Part shown: piece after piece, positions 46,038 through 55,192 of the stretch
Layout of the letters: the number at the start of each line of letters is the position of its first letter
Position numbering within the stretch: the first letter of the stretch is position 1
Assembly (NCBI RefSeq): GCF_900104845.1
Contig: NZ_FNSR01000002.1
Location: 2,046,001 to 2,110,000, forward strand
Source: Paraburkholderia caballeronis
Lineage (GTDB): Bacteria; Pseudomonadota; Gammaproteobacteria; Burkholderiales; Burkholderiaceae
DNA: 64,000 nucleotides
Direction of reading: 5' to 3'
Made by a program: the position numbers and the translations under genes
Notes under the pieces: model-generated
Databases searched by the model: none
Seen by the model: the letters and a program-made list of their open reading frames with translations, nothing else
What the model was told of the DNA's origin: nothing

Positions 46038-46817
46038 ATGCGCGCGATCATTCTTGCCGCGGGCCTTGGCCTGCGCCTTCAGCAACAGGCTGGAGAACAG
46101 TTTCCGAAATGCCTGCTGCCGTTCGAAGGGGTGTCGCTGCTGGAGCGTCACCTGCAACTGCTCGAAGCGGCCGGCGTGACCGAAGTCGTGCTTGCGCTCG
46201 GCTTTCAGCCTGAGCAGGTGGACGCCGAACTGAAGCGGATCGGCTGGCCGCATCCGGTCGAGACGGTGCTGAACACGCGTTTCGATCTGGGCAGCGTGCT
46301 GACCGTGCATTGCGTCGCCGATGCGCTGACGCGCGGCGGCGACGTGCTGCTGATGGACGCCGATGTGCTGTACGACGAGCGCGTGCTCGCACCGCTGGTC
46401 GCCGGCGACGCGCCGACGAACCGTTTGTTGATCGACCGCGACTTCGAGGCCGGCGACGAGCCGGTGAAGCTGTGCCTGCGCGACGGCGTGCCGGTCGAAC
46501 TGCGCAAGCAACTCGCGGTCGGGCTGCAATACGACACCATCGGCGAGTCGGTTGGCTTCTTCCGGCTGAACGAAGCGACCGCGAAGCGGTTCGCGCAGAT
46601 CGTCGCCGGTTATGTCGACAGCGGCCGCGCGAACCTGCCGCACGAAGAAGCGGTGCGCGACCTGCTGCTCGAACGCGGCCCGGAGTTCGACACCGCGGAC
46701 GTGACCGGCGCGCCGTGGATCGAGATCGACTTCCCGAACGACGTCGTGCGCGCGGCCGAAGAAGTGCTGCCGCAGTTGCGTCCGGTCGTGAGCCGCGTGA
46801 AGCAGCCGACACTGTAA
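46038..46817 (+). CDS. CTP:phosphoalcohol cytidylyltransferase-like NTP transferase, lipid cassette gene 4
   Basis: The 259-residue nucleotidyltransferase has the LAAGLGLRLQQ nucleotide loop, Lys24 (FPKCLLP), and metal-binding Asp107/Asp109 (LLMDADVLYDE). YDTIGESVGFFRL and WIEIDFPNDVVRA are typical of phosphocholine and 2-aminoethylphosphonate cytidylyltransferases (LicC/PntC type). It would activate a phosphorylated alcohol or phosphonate with CTP to a CDP derivative for the phosphotransferase. GAGGAA lies upstream of the ATG, 27 bases after the previous stop. No phosphonate synthesis genes are in the window. Confidence 0.85.
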   Translation: MRAIILAAGLGLRLQQQAGEQFPKCLLPFEGVSLLERHLQLLEAAGVTEVVLALGFQPEQVDAELKRIGWPHPVETVLNTRFDLGSVLTVHCVADALTRGGDVLLMDADVLYDERVLAPLVAGDAPTNRLLIDRDFEAGDEPVKLCLRDGVPVELRKQLAVGLQYDTIGESVGFFRLNEATAKRFAQIVAGYVDSGRANLPHEEAVRDLLLERGPEFDTADVTGAPWIEIDFPNDVVRAAEEVLPQLRPVVSRVKQPTL

Positions 46818-46839
46818 ATCCCGCCTTATTCGATGATCG

Positions 46840-46870
46840 ATGGCCCGCCGCTGTATGCGCGGGCCATTGT
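46840..46870 (+). terminator. Probable terminator of the lipid cassette
   Basis: ATGGCCCGC at 46840-46848 pairs with GCGGGCCAT at 46859-46867 around ten bases, followed by TGTTTGT. The T tract is interrupted, so efficiency is uncertain. Confidence 0.6.
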
Positions 46871-47024
46871 TTGTCCGCCAGTTTTTCTCGTTTTCGGATC
46901 GTAAAAAGTCGCGCCGCCGCGGCACACGATTCGTTTTCCTGCGTTTCCGCGGCAACATGGGGCCGCAACACGATGCCATAATGGCGGCTTTACGCCGTCA
47001 GCCGCGCTGACTGTCGTTCCGCCC

Positions 47025-48428
47025 ATGCCACTCGCCCTCGGCACTTTCATCGTCCCGCTCATCGTCGCCTGCGCGATGTTCATGGAGAACGTGGACGCGA
47101 CGGTCATCGTCACTTCGCTGCCCGCACTGGCGCGGGACCTCGGCCACGATCCGATCACGCTGAAACTCGCGGTCACGAGCTACGTGATCGGCCTCGGCGT
47201 GTTCATCCCGATCTGCGGCTGGGTCGCGGACCGCTTCGGTTCGCGCACCGTGTTTCGTACCGCGATCGGAATTTTCATTGCCGGGTCGCTGCTGTGCGCG
47301 GCGTCCACGTCGTTGACGATGTTCGTCGCCGCGCGCTTCGTGCAGGGCATCGGCGGCGCGATGATGGTGCCGGTCGGGCGCATCATCATCTTCCGTTCGC
47401 TGCCGAAGTCCGACTTCATTCGCGCGGTCAACTATCTGACCGTGCCCGCGTTGCTCGGGCCGGTGGTCGGACCGCCGCTCGGCGGTTTCATCACCACGTT
47501 CCTGCACTGGCGGCTGATTTTTTTCGTCAACATTCCAATCGGGGTGCTCGGCATCTGGCTCGCGGGACGGCACATCGCGAACATGCACGAAGAGCATCCA
47601 GGGCGGCTCGATCTGGTCGGTTTCCTGTTGTCCGCCGGTGGCGCGGCGCTGTTTATGCTCGGCCTGTCGCTCGTCGGCAGCGGGCTCGTGCCGGTTGGCA
47701 GCGCGCTCGCGATGTGTGTCGGCGGCGTGGTGCTGCTCGCGATCTACTGGTTCCATGCGCGGCGCGTCGAGCGGCCGGTGCTCGATCTGAGCCTGCTGCG
47801 GATTCCGAGTTTCAACGCGAGCGTCGCCGGCGGCTCGCTGTTTCGTATCGGGCTCGGCGCCGTGCCGTTCCTGCTGCCGCTGACGTTGCAGGAGGGACTG
47901 GGCATGACCGCGTTCGCGTCCGGCTCGATCACGTGCGCGTCGGCGTTCGGCTCGATCTTCATGAAGACGATTGCGTCGCGCGCGTTGCGGCGCTACGGGT
48001 TTCGTCATGTGCTGATCGTCAACGCGATGCTCGCGGGCGCGTCGATTGCCGCGTGCGGATTTTTCTTTCCCGATACGCCGCGCTGGGCGATCCTGCTGAT
48101 CGTGCTGATCGGCGGCCTGTTTCCTTCGTTGCAGTTCACCGCGCTCAACTCGCTCGCGTATGCGGACATCCCGACGCGCGACATCGGCCGCGCAACGAGT
48201 GTCGCGAGCGTGATCCAGCAACTGTCGCTCGGGCTCGGCGTGACGATCGCCGGCATCGTGCTGCAGATTTCGCATACGCTCCAGGGCCATCCGACGATCG
48301 TCTGGTCGGATTTCTGGCCCGCGTTCGTCGTGGTCGGATTGTTCTGCGTCGCGTCGGTTCCGGTCACGATGCGTCTGCCGGCCGGCACCGGCGACGAGAT
48401 CGCGCGCGGCACGCGCCGCGCCGCGTAG
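47025..48428 (+). CDS. DHA2-family MFS multidrug exporter (MdtD/EmrB-like)
   Basis: This 467-residue permease has 13-14 helices. The DHA2 markers are FMENVDATVIVTSLP in helix 1, GWVADRFGSRTVF as motif A, GIGGAMMVPVGR, and LGPVVGPPLGGFITTFLHWRLIFFVNIPIG (part), which holds motif C. It exports toxic compounds with protons. It is related to a second exporter at 56761-58188, and both share AFIPVSGWVADR-like and GGAMMVPVGR blocks. No regulator is adjacent. The start lacks a strong ribosome-binding site. Confidence 0.85.
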   Translation: MPLALGTFIVPLIVACAMFMENVDATVIVTSLPALARDLGHDPITLKLAVTSYVIGLGVFIPICGWVADRFGSRTVFRTAIGIFIAGSLLCAASTSLTMFVAARFVQGIGGAMMVPVGRIIIFRSLPKSDFIRAVNYLTVPALLGPVVGPPLGGFITTFLHWRLIFFVNIPIGVLGIWLAGRHIANMHEEHPGRLDLVGFLLSAGGAALFMLGLSLVGSGLVPVGSALAMCVGGVVLLAIYWFHARRVERPVLDLSLLRIPSFNASVAGGSLFRIGLGAVPFLLPLTLQEGLGMTAFASGSITCASAFGSIFMKTIASRALRRYGFRHVLIVNAMLAGASIAACGFFFPDTPRWAILLIVLIGGLFPSLQFTALNSLAYADIPTRDIGRATSVASVIQQLSLGLGVTIAGIVLQISHTLQGHPTIVWSDFWPAFVVVGLFCVASVPVTMRLPAGTGDEIARGTRRAA

Positions 48429-48547
48429 GCGCCGACGCCCGCGCCAGGCAGGCATCAGGCAGGCGCCCGGCTCGCAAACGATTGACGTGCGTGTTATAAG
48501 GCCAGGGCAGGACGTGAGTTGATGAACGGAATCATGGAGGAAGCTCA

Positions 48548-50275
48548 ATGAAGTTGATCGACAGAACAAGAATTTCCGCAGGCACTCTCGCACTCGTCAC
48601 GCTGACCGCAATTTCTACCGGTTTCCTCGAAGCCACGCCGGCGCTTGCGAAGGCGCCGCAGCAGAAGCCGGTATTGACCGCATCGGCGGTCGCGGTCGCC
48701 GACCGCTACGCAGCCGATGCCGCGGAGCAGATCTTTCGCGAAGGCGGCAACGCGGTGGACGCCGCGGTCGCGATCGCGTTCACGCTGGCCGTCACGTATC
48801 CGGAGGCGGGCAACATCGGCGGCGGCGGATTCATGACGCTGTACGTCGACGGCAAGCCGTATTTCCTCGACTTTCGCGAGCGCGCGCCGCTCGCCGCGAC
48901 CCGCACGATGTACCTCGACGAGCAGGGCAACGTGATCAAGGGCAAGAGCCTGTACGGCGGCTATGCGGTCGGCGTGCCGGGCACTGTCGACGGCATGTGG
49001 GAAGCGCAGCGCCGCTTCGGCAAGCTCAAATGGAAGCAGGTGCTCGCGCCCGCGATCCACTATGCGCGCGATGGCTTCGAAGTCGACGAGCAACTGGTGA
49101 AGCGCCGCGACGACGCGTCGAAGCAGTTCGACGGCAAGACGAACTTCGACCAGTATTTCGGCGGGATGAAGCAGGGCGAGACGTTCCGTCAGCCCGAACT
49201 CGCGGCGGTGCTCACGCGCATCGCGAACGACGGCGCGAAGGACTTCTACAACGGCCGCACCGCCGATCTGATCGCCGCGTCGATGAAGGGCAACGGCCTC
49301 ATCACGAAGCGCGATCTGCAGGACTACAAGGCGGTATGGCGGCAGCCGGTCGAGGCGAAGTGGAACGGTTATGACGTCATCACCGCGCCGCCGCCGAGTT
49401 CGGGCGGCGTCGGCCTCGTGCAGCTGCTGAAGATGAAGGCCGATCTCGCGCCGCAGTTCAAGGACGTGCCGCTGAATTCGCCGCAGTACATCCATCTGAC
49501 CGCGGAGATCGAGAAGCGCGTGTTCGCGGACCGCGCGCAGTATCTCGGCGACCCGGACTTCTACAAGGTGCCGGTCGCGCAACTGACCGACGACGCGTAT
49601 CTCGCGAAGCGCGCGGCCGAAGTCGATCCGGACAAGCCGTCGGACACGAAGAGCGTGCAGCCGGGCCTCGGCACGTCGATGCCGGAGAAGGCAGAAACGA
49701 CGCACTTCTCGGTGGTCGACAGGTGGGGCAACGCGGTGTCGAGCACGTACACGATCAACGGCTACTTCGGGTCGGGCGTCGTCGTGCCGGGCGCGGGCAT
49801 CGTGCTGAACGACGAGATGGACGACTTCGCGTCGAAGCCGGGCGTGCCGAACATGTTCGGCGTGGTCGGCAGCGATGCGAACGCGATCGCGCCCAGGAAG
49901 CGGCCGCTGTCGTCGATGACGCCGACGATCCTGACGAAGGACGGCAAGGTCGCGCTCGTGATCGGCACGCCGGGCGGCTCGCGGATCTTCACGTCGATCT
50001 TCCAGGTGGTCAACAACCTGTACGACTTCGATATGCCGTTGAAAGACGCGGTCGGCGCGATGCGCTTCCATCATCAACTGCTGCCGCCGAACACGATTTT
50101 CTGGGAGCCGTACCAGCCGATCGACGGCCCGCTCGCGAAGCAGGTGGAGGCGAAGGGTTACGTGCTGAAGGGGCAGGACTTCAACGGCGACATCCAGGCA
50201 ATCCGTATCGACGGCGACACGCCGGAAGCCGCCGCCGACCCGCGCGGCCGCGGCGTGACGCGGATCGTTCAATAG
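48548..50275 (+). CDS. ggt: Gamma-glutamyltransferase, periplasmic
   Basis: This 575-residue precursor has an N-terminal signal peptide (ISAGTLALVTLTAISTGFLE...ALA). It self-cleaves before Thr384 (ETTHFSVVD), which becomes the catalytic N-terminal nucleophile of the small subunit. PEAGNIGGGGFM, the RERAP substrate-binding Arg, and PLSSMTPTI and GTPGGSRI of the small subunit are present. It hydrolyses glutathione and transfers the gamma-glutamyl group in the periplasm. GGAGGA precedes the ATG. A nine-base GC hairpin at 50289-50316 follows the stop. Confidence 0.95.
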   Translation: MKLIDRTRISAGTLALVTLTAISTGFLEATPALAKAPQQKPVLTASAVAVADRYAADAAEQIFREGGNAVDAAVAIAFTLAVTYPEAGNIGGGGFMTLYVDGKPYFLDFRERAPLAATRTMYLDEQGNVIKGKSLYGGYAVGVPGTVDGMWEAQRRFGKLKWKQVLAPAIHYARDGFEVDEQLVKRRDDASKQFDGKTNFDQYFGGMKQGETFRQPELAAVLTRIANDGAKDFYNGRTADLIAASMKGNGLITKRDLQDYKAVWRQPVEAKWNGYDVITAPPPSSGGVGLVQLLKMKADLAPQFKDVPLNSPQYIHLTAEIEKRVFADRAQYLGDPDFYKVPVAQLTDDAYLAKRAAEVDPDKPSDTKSVQPGLGTSMPEKAETTHFSVVDRWGNAVSSTYTINGYFGSGVVVPGAGIVLNDEMDDFASKPGVPNMFGVVGSDANAIAPRKRPLSSMTPTILTKDGKVALVIGTPGGSRIFTSIFQVVNNLYDFDMPLKDAVGAMRFHHQLLPPNTIFWEPYQPIDGPLAKQVEAKGYVLKGQDFNGDIQAIRIDGDTPEAAADPRGRGVTRIVQ

Positions 50276-50712
50276 CCGTATCAGGGATGCGCGCCGGGTC
50301 GTTCCCGCCGGCGCGCGCGAACGTCCAAGCCGATGCGTCGGCGGGTTTCCTGGTTATGCGTAGTGATTCATTTTGCGGCATAACCTTTCATTTTGTGCGC
50401 GTTTGTCCCCATTAATGAGGATTGAACGACGAAATTCCTCGCGTACCATGCAAACTCCGGTGACGGTACAGCAACTGCGCCGGCGTGTGTTTTGAGTGGC
50501 GGCTTCGGCCGCCCACTTTCTTTCTGCACAAGAATTTTCCTTTAGGCAACTGCGGTGTGGACGCCCGTCCACAGTCGGCGTTGCTGTCTTGAACACCCCG
50601 ATTCGTCCGTATACGCTCTAGCGGCTGCGCTTCGCGACCGCGGACCGCGCAAGGCGGTCCGGCCGGCTGATTGCGGCCGAGGCCACGTTTCCGATTCCGA
50701 CAGGTGTGCCGC
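50276..50712. other. Intergenic region between ggt and a LuxR gene
   Basis: It holds a perfect nine-base GC stem (GCGCGCCGG 50289-50297 with CCGGCGCGC 50308-50316, no T tract) and a second hairpin AGTGGCGGC/GCCGCCCACT at 50495-50517 followed by TTTCTTTCT, possible ggt terminators. The stretch 50340-50460 is AT-richer. A partial dispersed palindrome, GTTTCCGATTCCG, lies at 50687-50699 just before the LuxR start. No gene is supported. Confidence 0.5.
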
Positions 50713-51477
50713 ATGTACCTGACGAGCCGCGAACAGGCACTCGTTGCCGATATCTTCAAGGTGCTGGCCGATTCGCTACCCGAGCACGAACTGCGGCGCG
50801 AGGTGGGGCGGCGCCTGCTCGATCTGCTGAATGCCGACTATCTCGCGTCCTACGTGTGGGACGACGAACGCGAGCGGTTCGCGAATCGCGTGGCGCTCAA
50901 CATGTCGGACGACAATCTGTCCGGTTACGAGCAGTACTACCAGTATCGCGATTCGCTGACCCCGCGGCTGCAACGCTATCAGACTGCCGTGCGCGTGACC
51001 GACGTGATTCCGCAGGAAGAGCTGGCGGAGTCGGAACTGTTCAACGACTTTCTGCGCCGCGACGGACTGCACTGGGGGCTGAACCTGTTCGCGTGGTTCG
51101 ATGGCGAGAACATCGGCGACCTGAGGATCTGGCGCGGCGAGCATCGGGACAATTTTTCCGATCATGAACTCGCGCTGCTCGAACTGGTGCGGCCGGCGTT
51201 CACCGTAGCGCTCGCACGGGCGCGCGACGACACCGGCATCGCAAAGGCGGCCGACGAGCCGCCGCCGGAAGGACCGGGCGGCGTGTTCGGGCGGCTGACG
51301 CGGCGCGAGCGCGAGGTCGTCGAGCTGGTCGTCGAAGGACTGCTCGACAAGGAAATCGCGCAGCGCCTCGGTATTTCCTATACGACCGTGCGCACGCATC
51401 TCGACCGGTCGTTTCAGAAACTCGGCGTCAGCAACCGGTCGCGGCTCGCGCGGCTCGTGCGTTCGACCGGAGGCTGA
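50713..51477 (+). CDS. LuxR-type transcriptional regulator (GAF-like N-terminus)
   Basis: The 254-residue protein has a C-terminal LuxR/GerE helix-turn-helix at about 190-250 (LTRREREVVELVVEGLLDKEIAQRL, GISYTTVRTHLDRSFQKLGV). The N-terminal half (YQYRDSLTPRLQ, LNLFAWFDGENIGDLRIWRG) resembles a GAF or autoinducer-like fold. The classical Trp-Tyr-Asp acyl-homoserine-lactone set is not evident. It converges on a flavin monooxygenase operon and may control it. The ligand is unknown. Confidence 0.85.
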   Translation: MYLTSREQALVADIFKVLADSLPEHELRREVGRRLLDLLNADYLASYVWDDERERFANRVALNMSDDNLSGYEQYYQYRDSLTPRLQRYQTAVRVTDVIPQEELAESELFNDFLRRDGLHWGLNLFAWFDGENIGDLRIWRGEHRDNFSDHELALLELVRPAFTVALARARDDTGIAKAADEPPPEGPGGVFGRLTRREREVVELVVEGLLDKEIAQRLGISYTTVRTHLDRSFQKLGVSNRSRLARLVRSTGG

Positions 51478-51519
51478 CGCCGTATCGCCGGCGGCGCGAG
51501 CGTGTGCTGCCGGTCTCCG

Positions 51520-51714
51520 TCACGCGTGGTCGGCGCGCGCGGTCATGCCTTCGCGTGCGTCGTCGATCAGCCGCAGCGCGGCATCCGCGTTTCCGATCCG
51601 GTCGATCGCGAGCAGCGCGAAGCGGGCCAGAAACAGCGGGCTGTTCGCTTCGCCGAGATCGGTCATCGTTCTGCACAGCCGCGTATAGACGGAGTCGAGT
51701 TCGCTGTCGGTCAT
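51520..51714 (-). CDS. DUF2783 small protein, monooxygenase partner
   Basis: The 64-residue protein begins MTDSELDSVYTRLCRTMTDL, typical of DUF2783. The family is usually encoded directly behind class A flavin monooxygenases of aromatic catabolism, as here: it starts 26 bases after the monooxygenase stop, with GAGGAAAA before its ATG. It is helical and has no catalytic motif. A structural or regulatory partner role is likely. Confidence 0.82.
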   Translation of the reverse strand: MTDSELDSVYTRLCRTMTDLGEANSPLFLARFALLAIDRIGNADAALRLIDDAREGMTARADHA

Positions 51715-51740
51715 GGCTTTTTCCTCATTCGGCAATCGGG

Positions 51741-53435
51741 TTACGCGTTCAGTGCATGGTCGAGCGCGACGACGGCCTGCGCGGCGGTCGCGTGCAGCCA
51801 GCGGCCCAGCACGTGGCCGTCCGGACGCACCAGGTAGAGTGCGCCGGGCTGTGCGCCGTACATCTCGAACACGCGACCGGTGGGGTCCCATGCGGTCCGG
51901 CGCGTCGGATCGGACGGCCGCTGGCGGCTGATCGCCGCCAGTTCGAACGGGATTCCGCAGGTCCGCGCGTGCGTTTCGAGTCCGTCGAGACCGGCGGGAA
52001 CGTCGCCGTTCTCGCTGAAATACAGCGCCGTGAAGCGCGGACCGGCGAGGTCGGTGAGGTGGCCGTCGCGCACGTCGCCGCGTTCCACGATCGTCAGCGG
52101 ACATTCGGGCAGCACGGCGCCCGGCGCCGGTCCGCCGTCGAATGCGTCGGATGCCGCGTTCAACGAAGATTTCGTATAGGAAATCGCGGAGGTTTGCCGC
52201 GGGTTGATCAGCGAACGCACGCCCGGATGCCTGACCGCGAGGCTCAACACGGCCGAGCGCATCAGATCGAACGCGAACGACGGCGGCGCCATGAACTCGG
52301 TGCTCTTCGTTCCGTAGCTCAGGTTTTCGTGCGCCGCGAACACCCGTTCGTCCGAGTAGCTGTCGAGCAGGCTGTCCGCGCCGATGCCTTTGATCGCGAA
52401 CGCGAGCTTCCACGCGAGATTGTCCGCGTCGTCGATGCCCGAGTTCGCGCCGCGCACGCCGAAGATCGGCACGAGGTGCGCGGCGTCGCCGGCGAACAGC
52501 ACGCGGCCGTGGCGATAGCGTTCGAGCGTCAGCGCATTTGCCTTGTAGATCGTGATCCACACCGGCGACCACGGCGACGTTTCGCCCATCATGTCGAGCA
52601 GGCTCTGCACGCGCGGCATCACGTTTTCGGGCTTGATCGCTTCGTCCGCGTCCTCGCCGTCGCGCAACTGATAGTCGATGCGCCACACGTCGTCCGGCTG
52701 CTTGTGCACGAGCACCGTCGAGCCGGGGTTCGACGCCGGGTCGAAATACGCGAGGCGTTCGGTCGGGCGCGGGCTGTCGAGCAGGATATCGACGATCACA
52801 TAACGGCCTTCGTAGCTGGTGCCGGTCAGCTTCAGCCCGAGCGCGTCGCGGATCGTGCTGCGGCCGCCGTCCGCGGCGACGAGCCAGTCGGTCTGCGCTT
52901 CGTAGTCGCCGGGCGGCGTCGACAGCGTGAGTGTCGCGCCGTCCGCATCGGTCTTGACCGACGTGACCTTCGTGCGCCAGCGGATGTCGATCAGGTCCGC
53001 GCGCTTCTCGGCCGCGTCGAGCAGGAACTGCTCGATGTGGTACTGCGCGAGGTTCACCATCGGCGGCAGTTTCTGGTTGTCGTCCTGCGGCATCGTGAAG
53101 TGCAGCACTTCGTCGTTGCGATAGAAGCTGCGTCCGCCGGTCCACGGCAGGCCTTTCGTGAGAAAACCGTCGAGCGCGCCGAGCCGCTCGATGATTTCGA
53201 GGCTGCGCCGCGAGATGCAGATGGCGCGGCTGCCGTAGCACACCGATTCGTCCGCCTCGATTAGCACCGAGGCGATGCCGTGATTCGCGAGCCCGAGCGC
53301 GATCGCGAGGCCGACCGGGCCGCCGCCGACGATCGTCACAGCGTGACGACGCGTTTCGCGGCCGTCTGCGAGCGGCGGAATCCGCGCGTCGTAGCGTTTC
53401 GCCTCGAACGGGTACGGTTTGAATTCAACGCTCAT
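51741..53435 (-). CDS. FAD-dependent aromatic monooxygenase (class A, MhpA/PobA-like)
   Basis: The 564-residue flavoprotein has the FAD-binding GGGPVGLAIALGL at about 37-49 and VLFAGDAAHLVPIFGVRGANSGIDDADNLAWKL (the GD and HxxxPxxGxGxN motif region) near 310-340. The DG-type stretch is VAADGGRSTIRDALG. A thioredoxin-like C-terminal domain ends the protein, as in phenol and 3-(3-hydroxyphenyl)propionate hydroxylases. It hydroxylates an aromatic acid or phenol using NAD(P)H and oxygen. AGGAA precedes the ATG. With DUF2783 behind it, this is a catabolic unit without its ring-cleavage enzyme. Confidence 0.88.
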   Translation of the reverse strand: MSVEFKPYPFEAKRYDARIPPLADGRETRRHAVTIVGGGPVGLAIALGLANHGIASVLIEADESVCYGSRAICISRRSLEIIERLGALDGFLTKGLPWTGGRSFYRNDEVLHFTMPQDDNQKLPPMVNLAQYHIEQFLLDAAEKRADLIDIRWRTKVTSVKTDADGATLTLSTPPGDYEAQTDWLVAADGGRSTIRDALGLKLTGTSYEGRYVIVDILLDSPRPTERLAYFDPASNPGSTVLVHKQPDDVWRIDYQLRDGEDADEAIKPENVMPRVQSLLDMMGETSPWSPVWITIYKANALTLERYRHGRVLFAGDAAHLVPIFGVRGANSGIDDADNLAWKLAFAIKGIGADSLLDSYSDERVFAAHENLSYGTKSTEFMAPPSFAFDLMRSAVLSLAVRHPGVRSLINPRQTSAISYTKSSLNAASDAFDGGPAPGAVLPECPLTIVERGDVRDGHLTDLAGPRFTALYFSENGDVPAGLDGLETHARTCGIPFELAAISRQRPSDPTRRTAWDPTGRVFEMYGAQPGALYLVRPDGHVLGRWLHATAAQAVVALDHALNA

Positions 53436-53993
53436 CGTGGGTTCCTGTTCAGTGGGGCGGGCTCGTCAGAGCGCGGAAAGGGCCGCACGGTTCTGCATAC
53501 GCGTGAATGCGGCTGCTGAAGGAAAAGGGATCGGGGGCATCGATGCGTCTCCTCGGTTTTTTGCTGTGCTGGCGCGGGTTCGGTGGCTTCGCTGGGGCGA
53601 AGCGCAATGGCGCCCGTTGGAGAAAGTATGGATCGATGCGTATCCGGGGCTGTCCTCAATTTGGGTACAGGGGGCGGGTTCGTGCGGGTCCCCGTGCAAG
53701 GGGGGTGGGGCGGCGTGGTGCCTGGCGATCGGGGTTTTGTCGCGACGGATATTCCGGATCGGAAAGCCGTTCGTCAGGCGGGCGACGCTTCGTTGCGCGG
53801 TGTGCCGGAGCGATGCTTTTTGTAGTCGATCGGAAACCGGCTGGAACTGGCGTCTGCTTCTTGCAGCCGGCTAACGGGATAGGCGGTTTCCGCGTAGAAG
53901 GCAGAGGGCCAGTCGGCCCGGCGAAGCACGGCGAGCCTGAATTTGCGGGAGATTTTTGGGGGCGTCAGTAATCGCGCGACTGCGGCGGTTTTC
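53436..53993. other. Intergenic region upstream of the monooxygenase, no gene supported
   Basis: This 560-base gap lies between two minus-strand units. Frames of up to 154 codons cross it but are rich in Gly/Arg and carry no recognisable domain. Parts of the dispersed palindrome occur at 53752-53765 (TTCCGGATCGGAAA-like) and 53827-53837 (CGATCGGAAAC). It should hold the monooxygenase promoter, not identified. Confidence 0.5.
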
Positions 53994-54800
53994 CTAACTG
54001 ACGCACAACGCGAACAACTGTCGCTGACTGGAAATTCCGAGTCGTTGATAAGCACGTTTCTGGTAAGTCACGACGCTCGACGGCTTCACGCCCATCCGTT
54101 CGGCGATCTCGGCCGCTGTGTGTCCTTCGAGTACGCCGCGCAGCGCGTCCAGTTCGCGCTTCGACAGGTCGGGGCATAACCCGCGCAGCCGCGCGAGCAT
54201 CATCTGCGGGATGCCCATCTGGCTCTGTCCGCGCAACGCATAGTGATGCCGCGCCGCGTGGCCGATCAGCGGTGCAAGCGTCTCGACGAATTCGATCTCG
54301 CCGGGCAGGAAGTTGCCGGCGTCGCGCACGCGATACAGGTTCACCGACAGCCAGATATCGGCGGCCGGTTGCAGCAGCAGCGACAACCGGTCCGACACGT
54401 CCGGCTGCGAGTACCACGCGTTGCGGTAGCCTTCGTGTGCGATATCCGCGCTGGTCTGCCAGTGGAGCACCAGCGACGGGTCCGGACGGTCGGCCGGCGC
54501 GGCGGTGACGATCTGCTGGTTGCCGTCGAGCACGTAGAAAAGCCGCGCATACGTATCGGCGACGTCGCGCAGGAAGCGCCCGCCGCGATGATCGGCGACC
54601 GAAACCGTGCGCGGCCGGTTGCCGAACTCGTACGCGAAGATCGTGCATTGCGACACCGACGTGGCCGGCCCGAGCGCGTGCAGCACTTCGGACGCGAGCG
54701 CGTTGGCGTCGTCGTGGCCGATCGCGCCGACGAGGCCGGTGACGCGCGACAGATCGAACTGGCCGGCGGGTTGCGGCCGGTCGAGACGCCAGTGGCGCAT
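53994..54800 (-). CDS. LuxR-type transcriptional regulator
   Basis: This 268-residue regulator ends in a LuxR/GerE helix-turn-helix (LSKRELDALRGVLEGHTAAEIAERMGVKPSSVVTYQKRAYQRLGI, residues about 215-260). The N-terminal 190 residues are a sensor domain of unknown ligand (SVSQCTIFAYEFGNRPRTVSVADHRGG). It is on the same strand as the monooxygenase unit and 560 bases upstream of it. The window thus has two LuxR-type regulators flanking this unit. Its start has no clear ribosome-binding site. Confidence 0.85.
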   Translation of the reverse strand: MRHWRLDRPQPAGQFDLSRVTGLVGAIGHDDANALASEVLHALGPATSVSQCTIFAYEFGNRPRTVSVADHRGGRFLRDVADTYARLFYVLDGNQQIVTAAPADRPDPSLVLHWQTSADIAHEGYRNAWYSQPDVSDRLSLLLQPAADIWLSVNLYRVRDAGNFLPGEIEFVETLAPLIGHAARHHYALRGQSQMGIPQMMLARLRGLCPDLSKRELDALRGVLEGHTAAEIAERMGVKPSSVVTYQKRAYQRLGISSQRQLFALCVS

Positions 54801-55192
54801 GATTTCTGGATAAGAAAGCGGTTGAAAAACGGCGAATTAGCAGGTTAGCACCCTTGCATTCGGGGCGTCAAAGCGTCGTCTGCGTGCGGCGGATGGGTGT
54901 TCACGGACGCTTTTCTCCCATCGGCAACCCCGTCGCTGACGCTTGTCGCGCGGACGTTTGCGTGGGAACCCGCGTTGCTCCGTTCCGGCTAGTCCGAATG
55001 CCTGCCGCGCTCGCCCCCACGGTTTGCATCAACGAACGCTCGTGCGCGCCGCCTGTTGCCGATCGGAATTCGAGATACTGGCAGCAAAGTTTCACCTATC
55101 CAGGGTACTCTCACCGATCGGGCGGCGAAGTGCGATGCTGGCCGCCGCCTCAAACTGTTTCATCGCAGGAACCCCAAAGCAGGAACCCGGAC
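54801..55192. other. Divergent intergenic region
   Basis: It lies between a LuxR gene and the DedA-rhodanese gene. It holds a near-complete dispersed palindrome GTTGCCGATCGGAA at 55055-55068 and a half-site ATCGGCAAC at 54920-54928. No gene or clear promoter is seen. Confidence 0.5.

Noticed and set aside
53507..53971. 154-codon open frame in the gap upstream of the monooxygenase
   Set aside because: Gly/Arg-rich low-complexity translation, no ribosome-binding site and no family resemblance.
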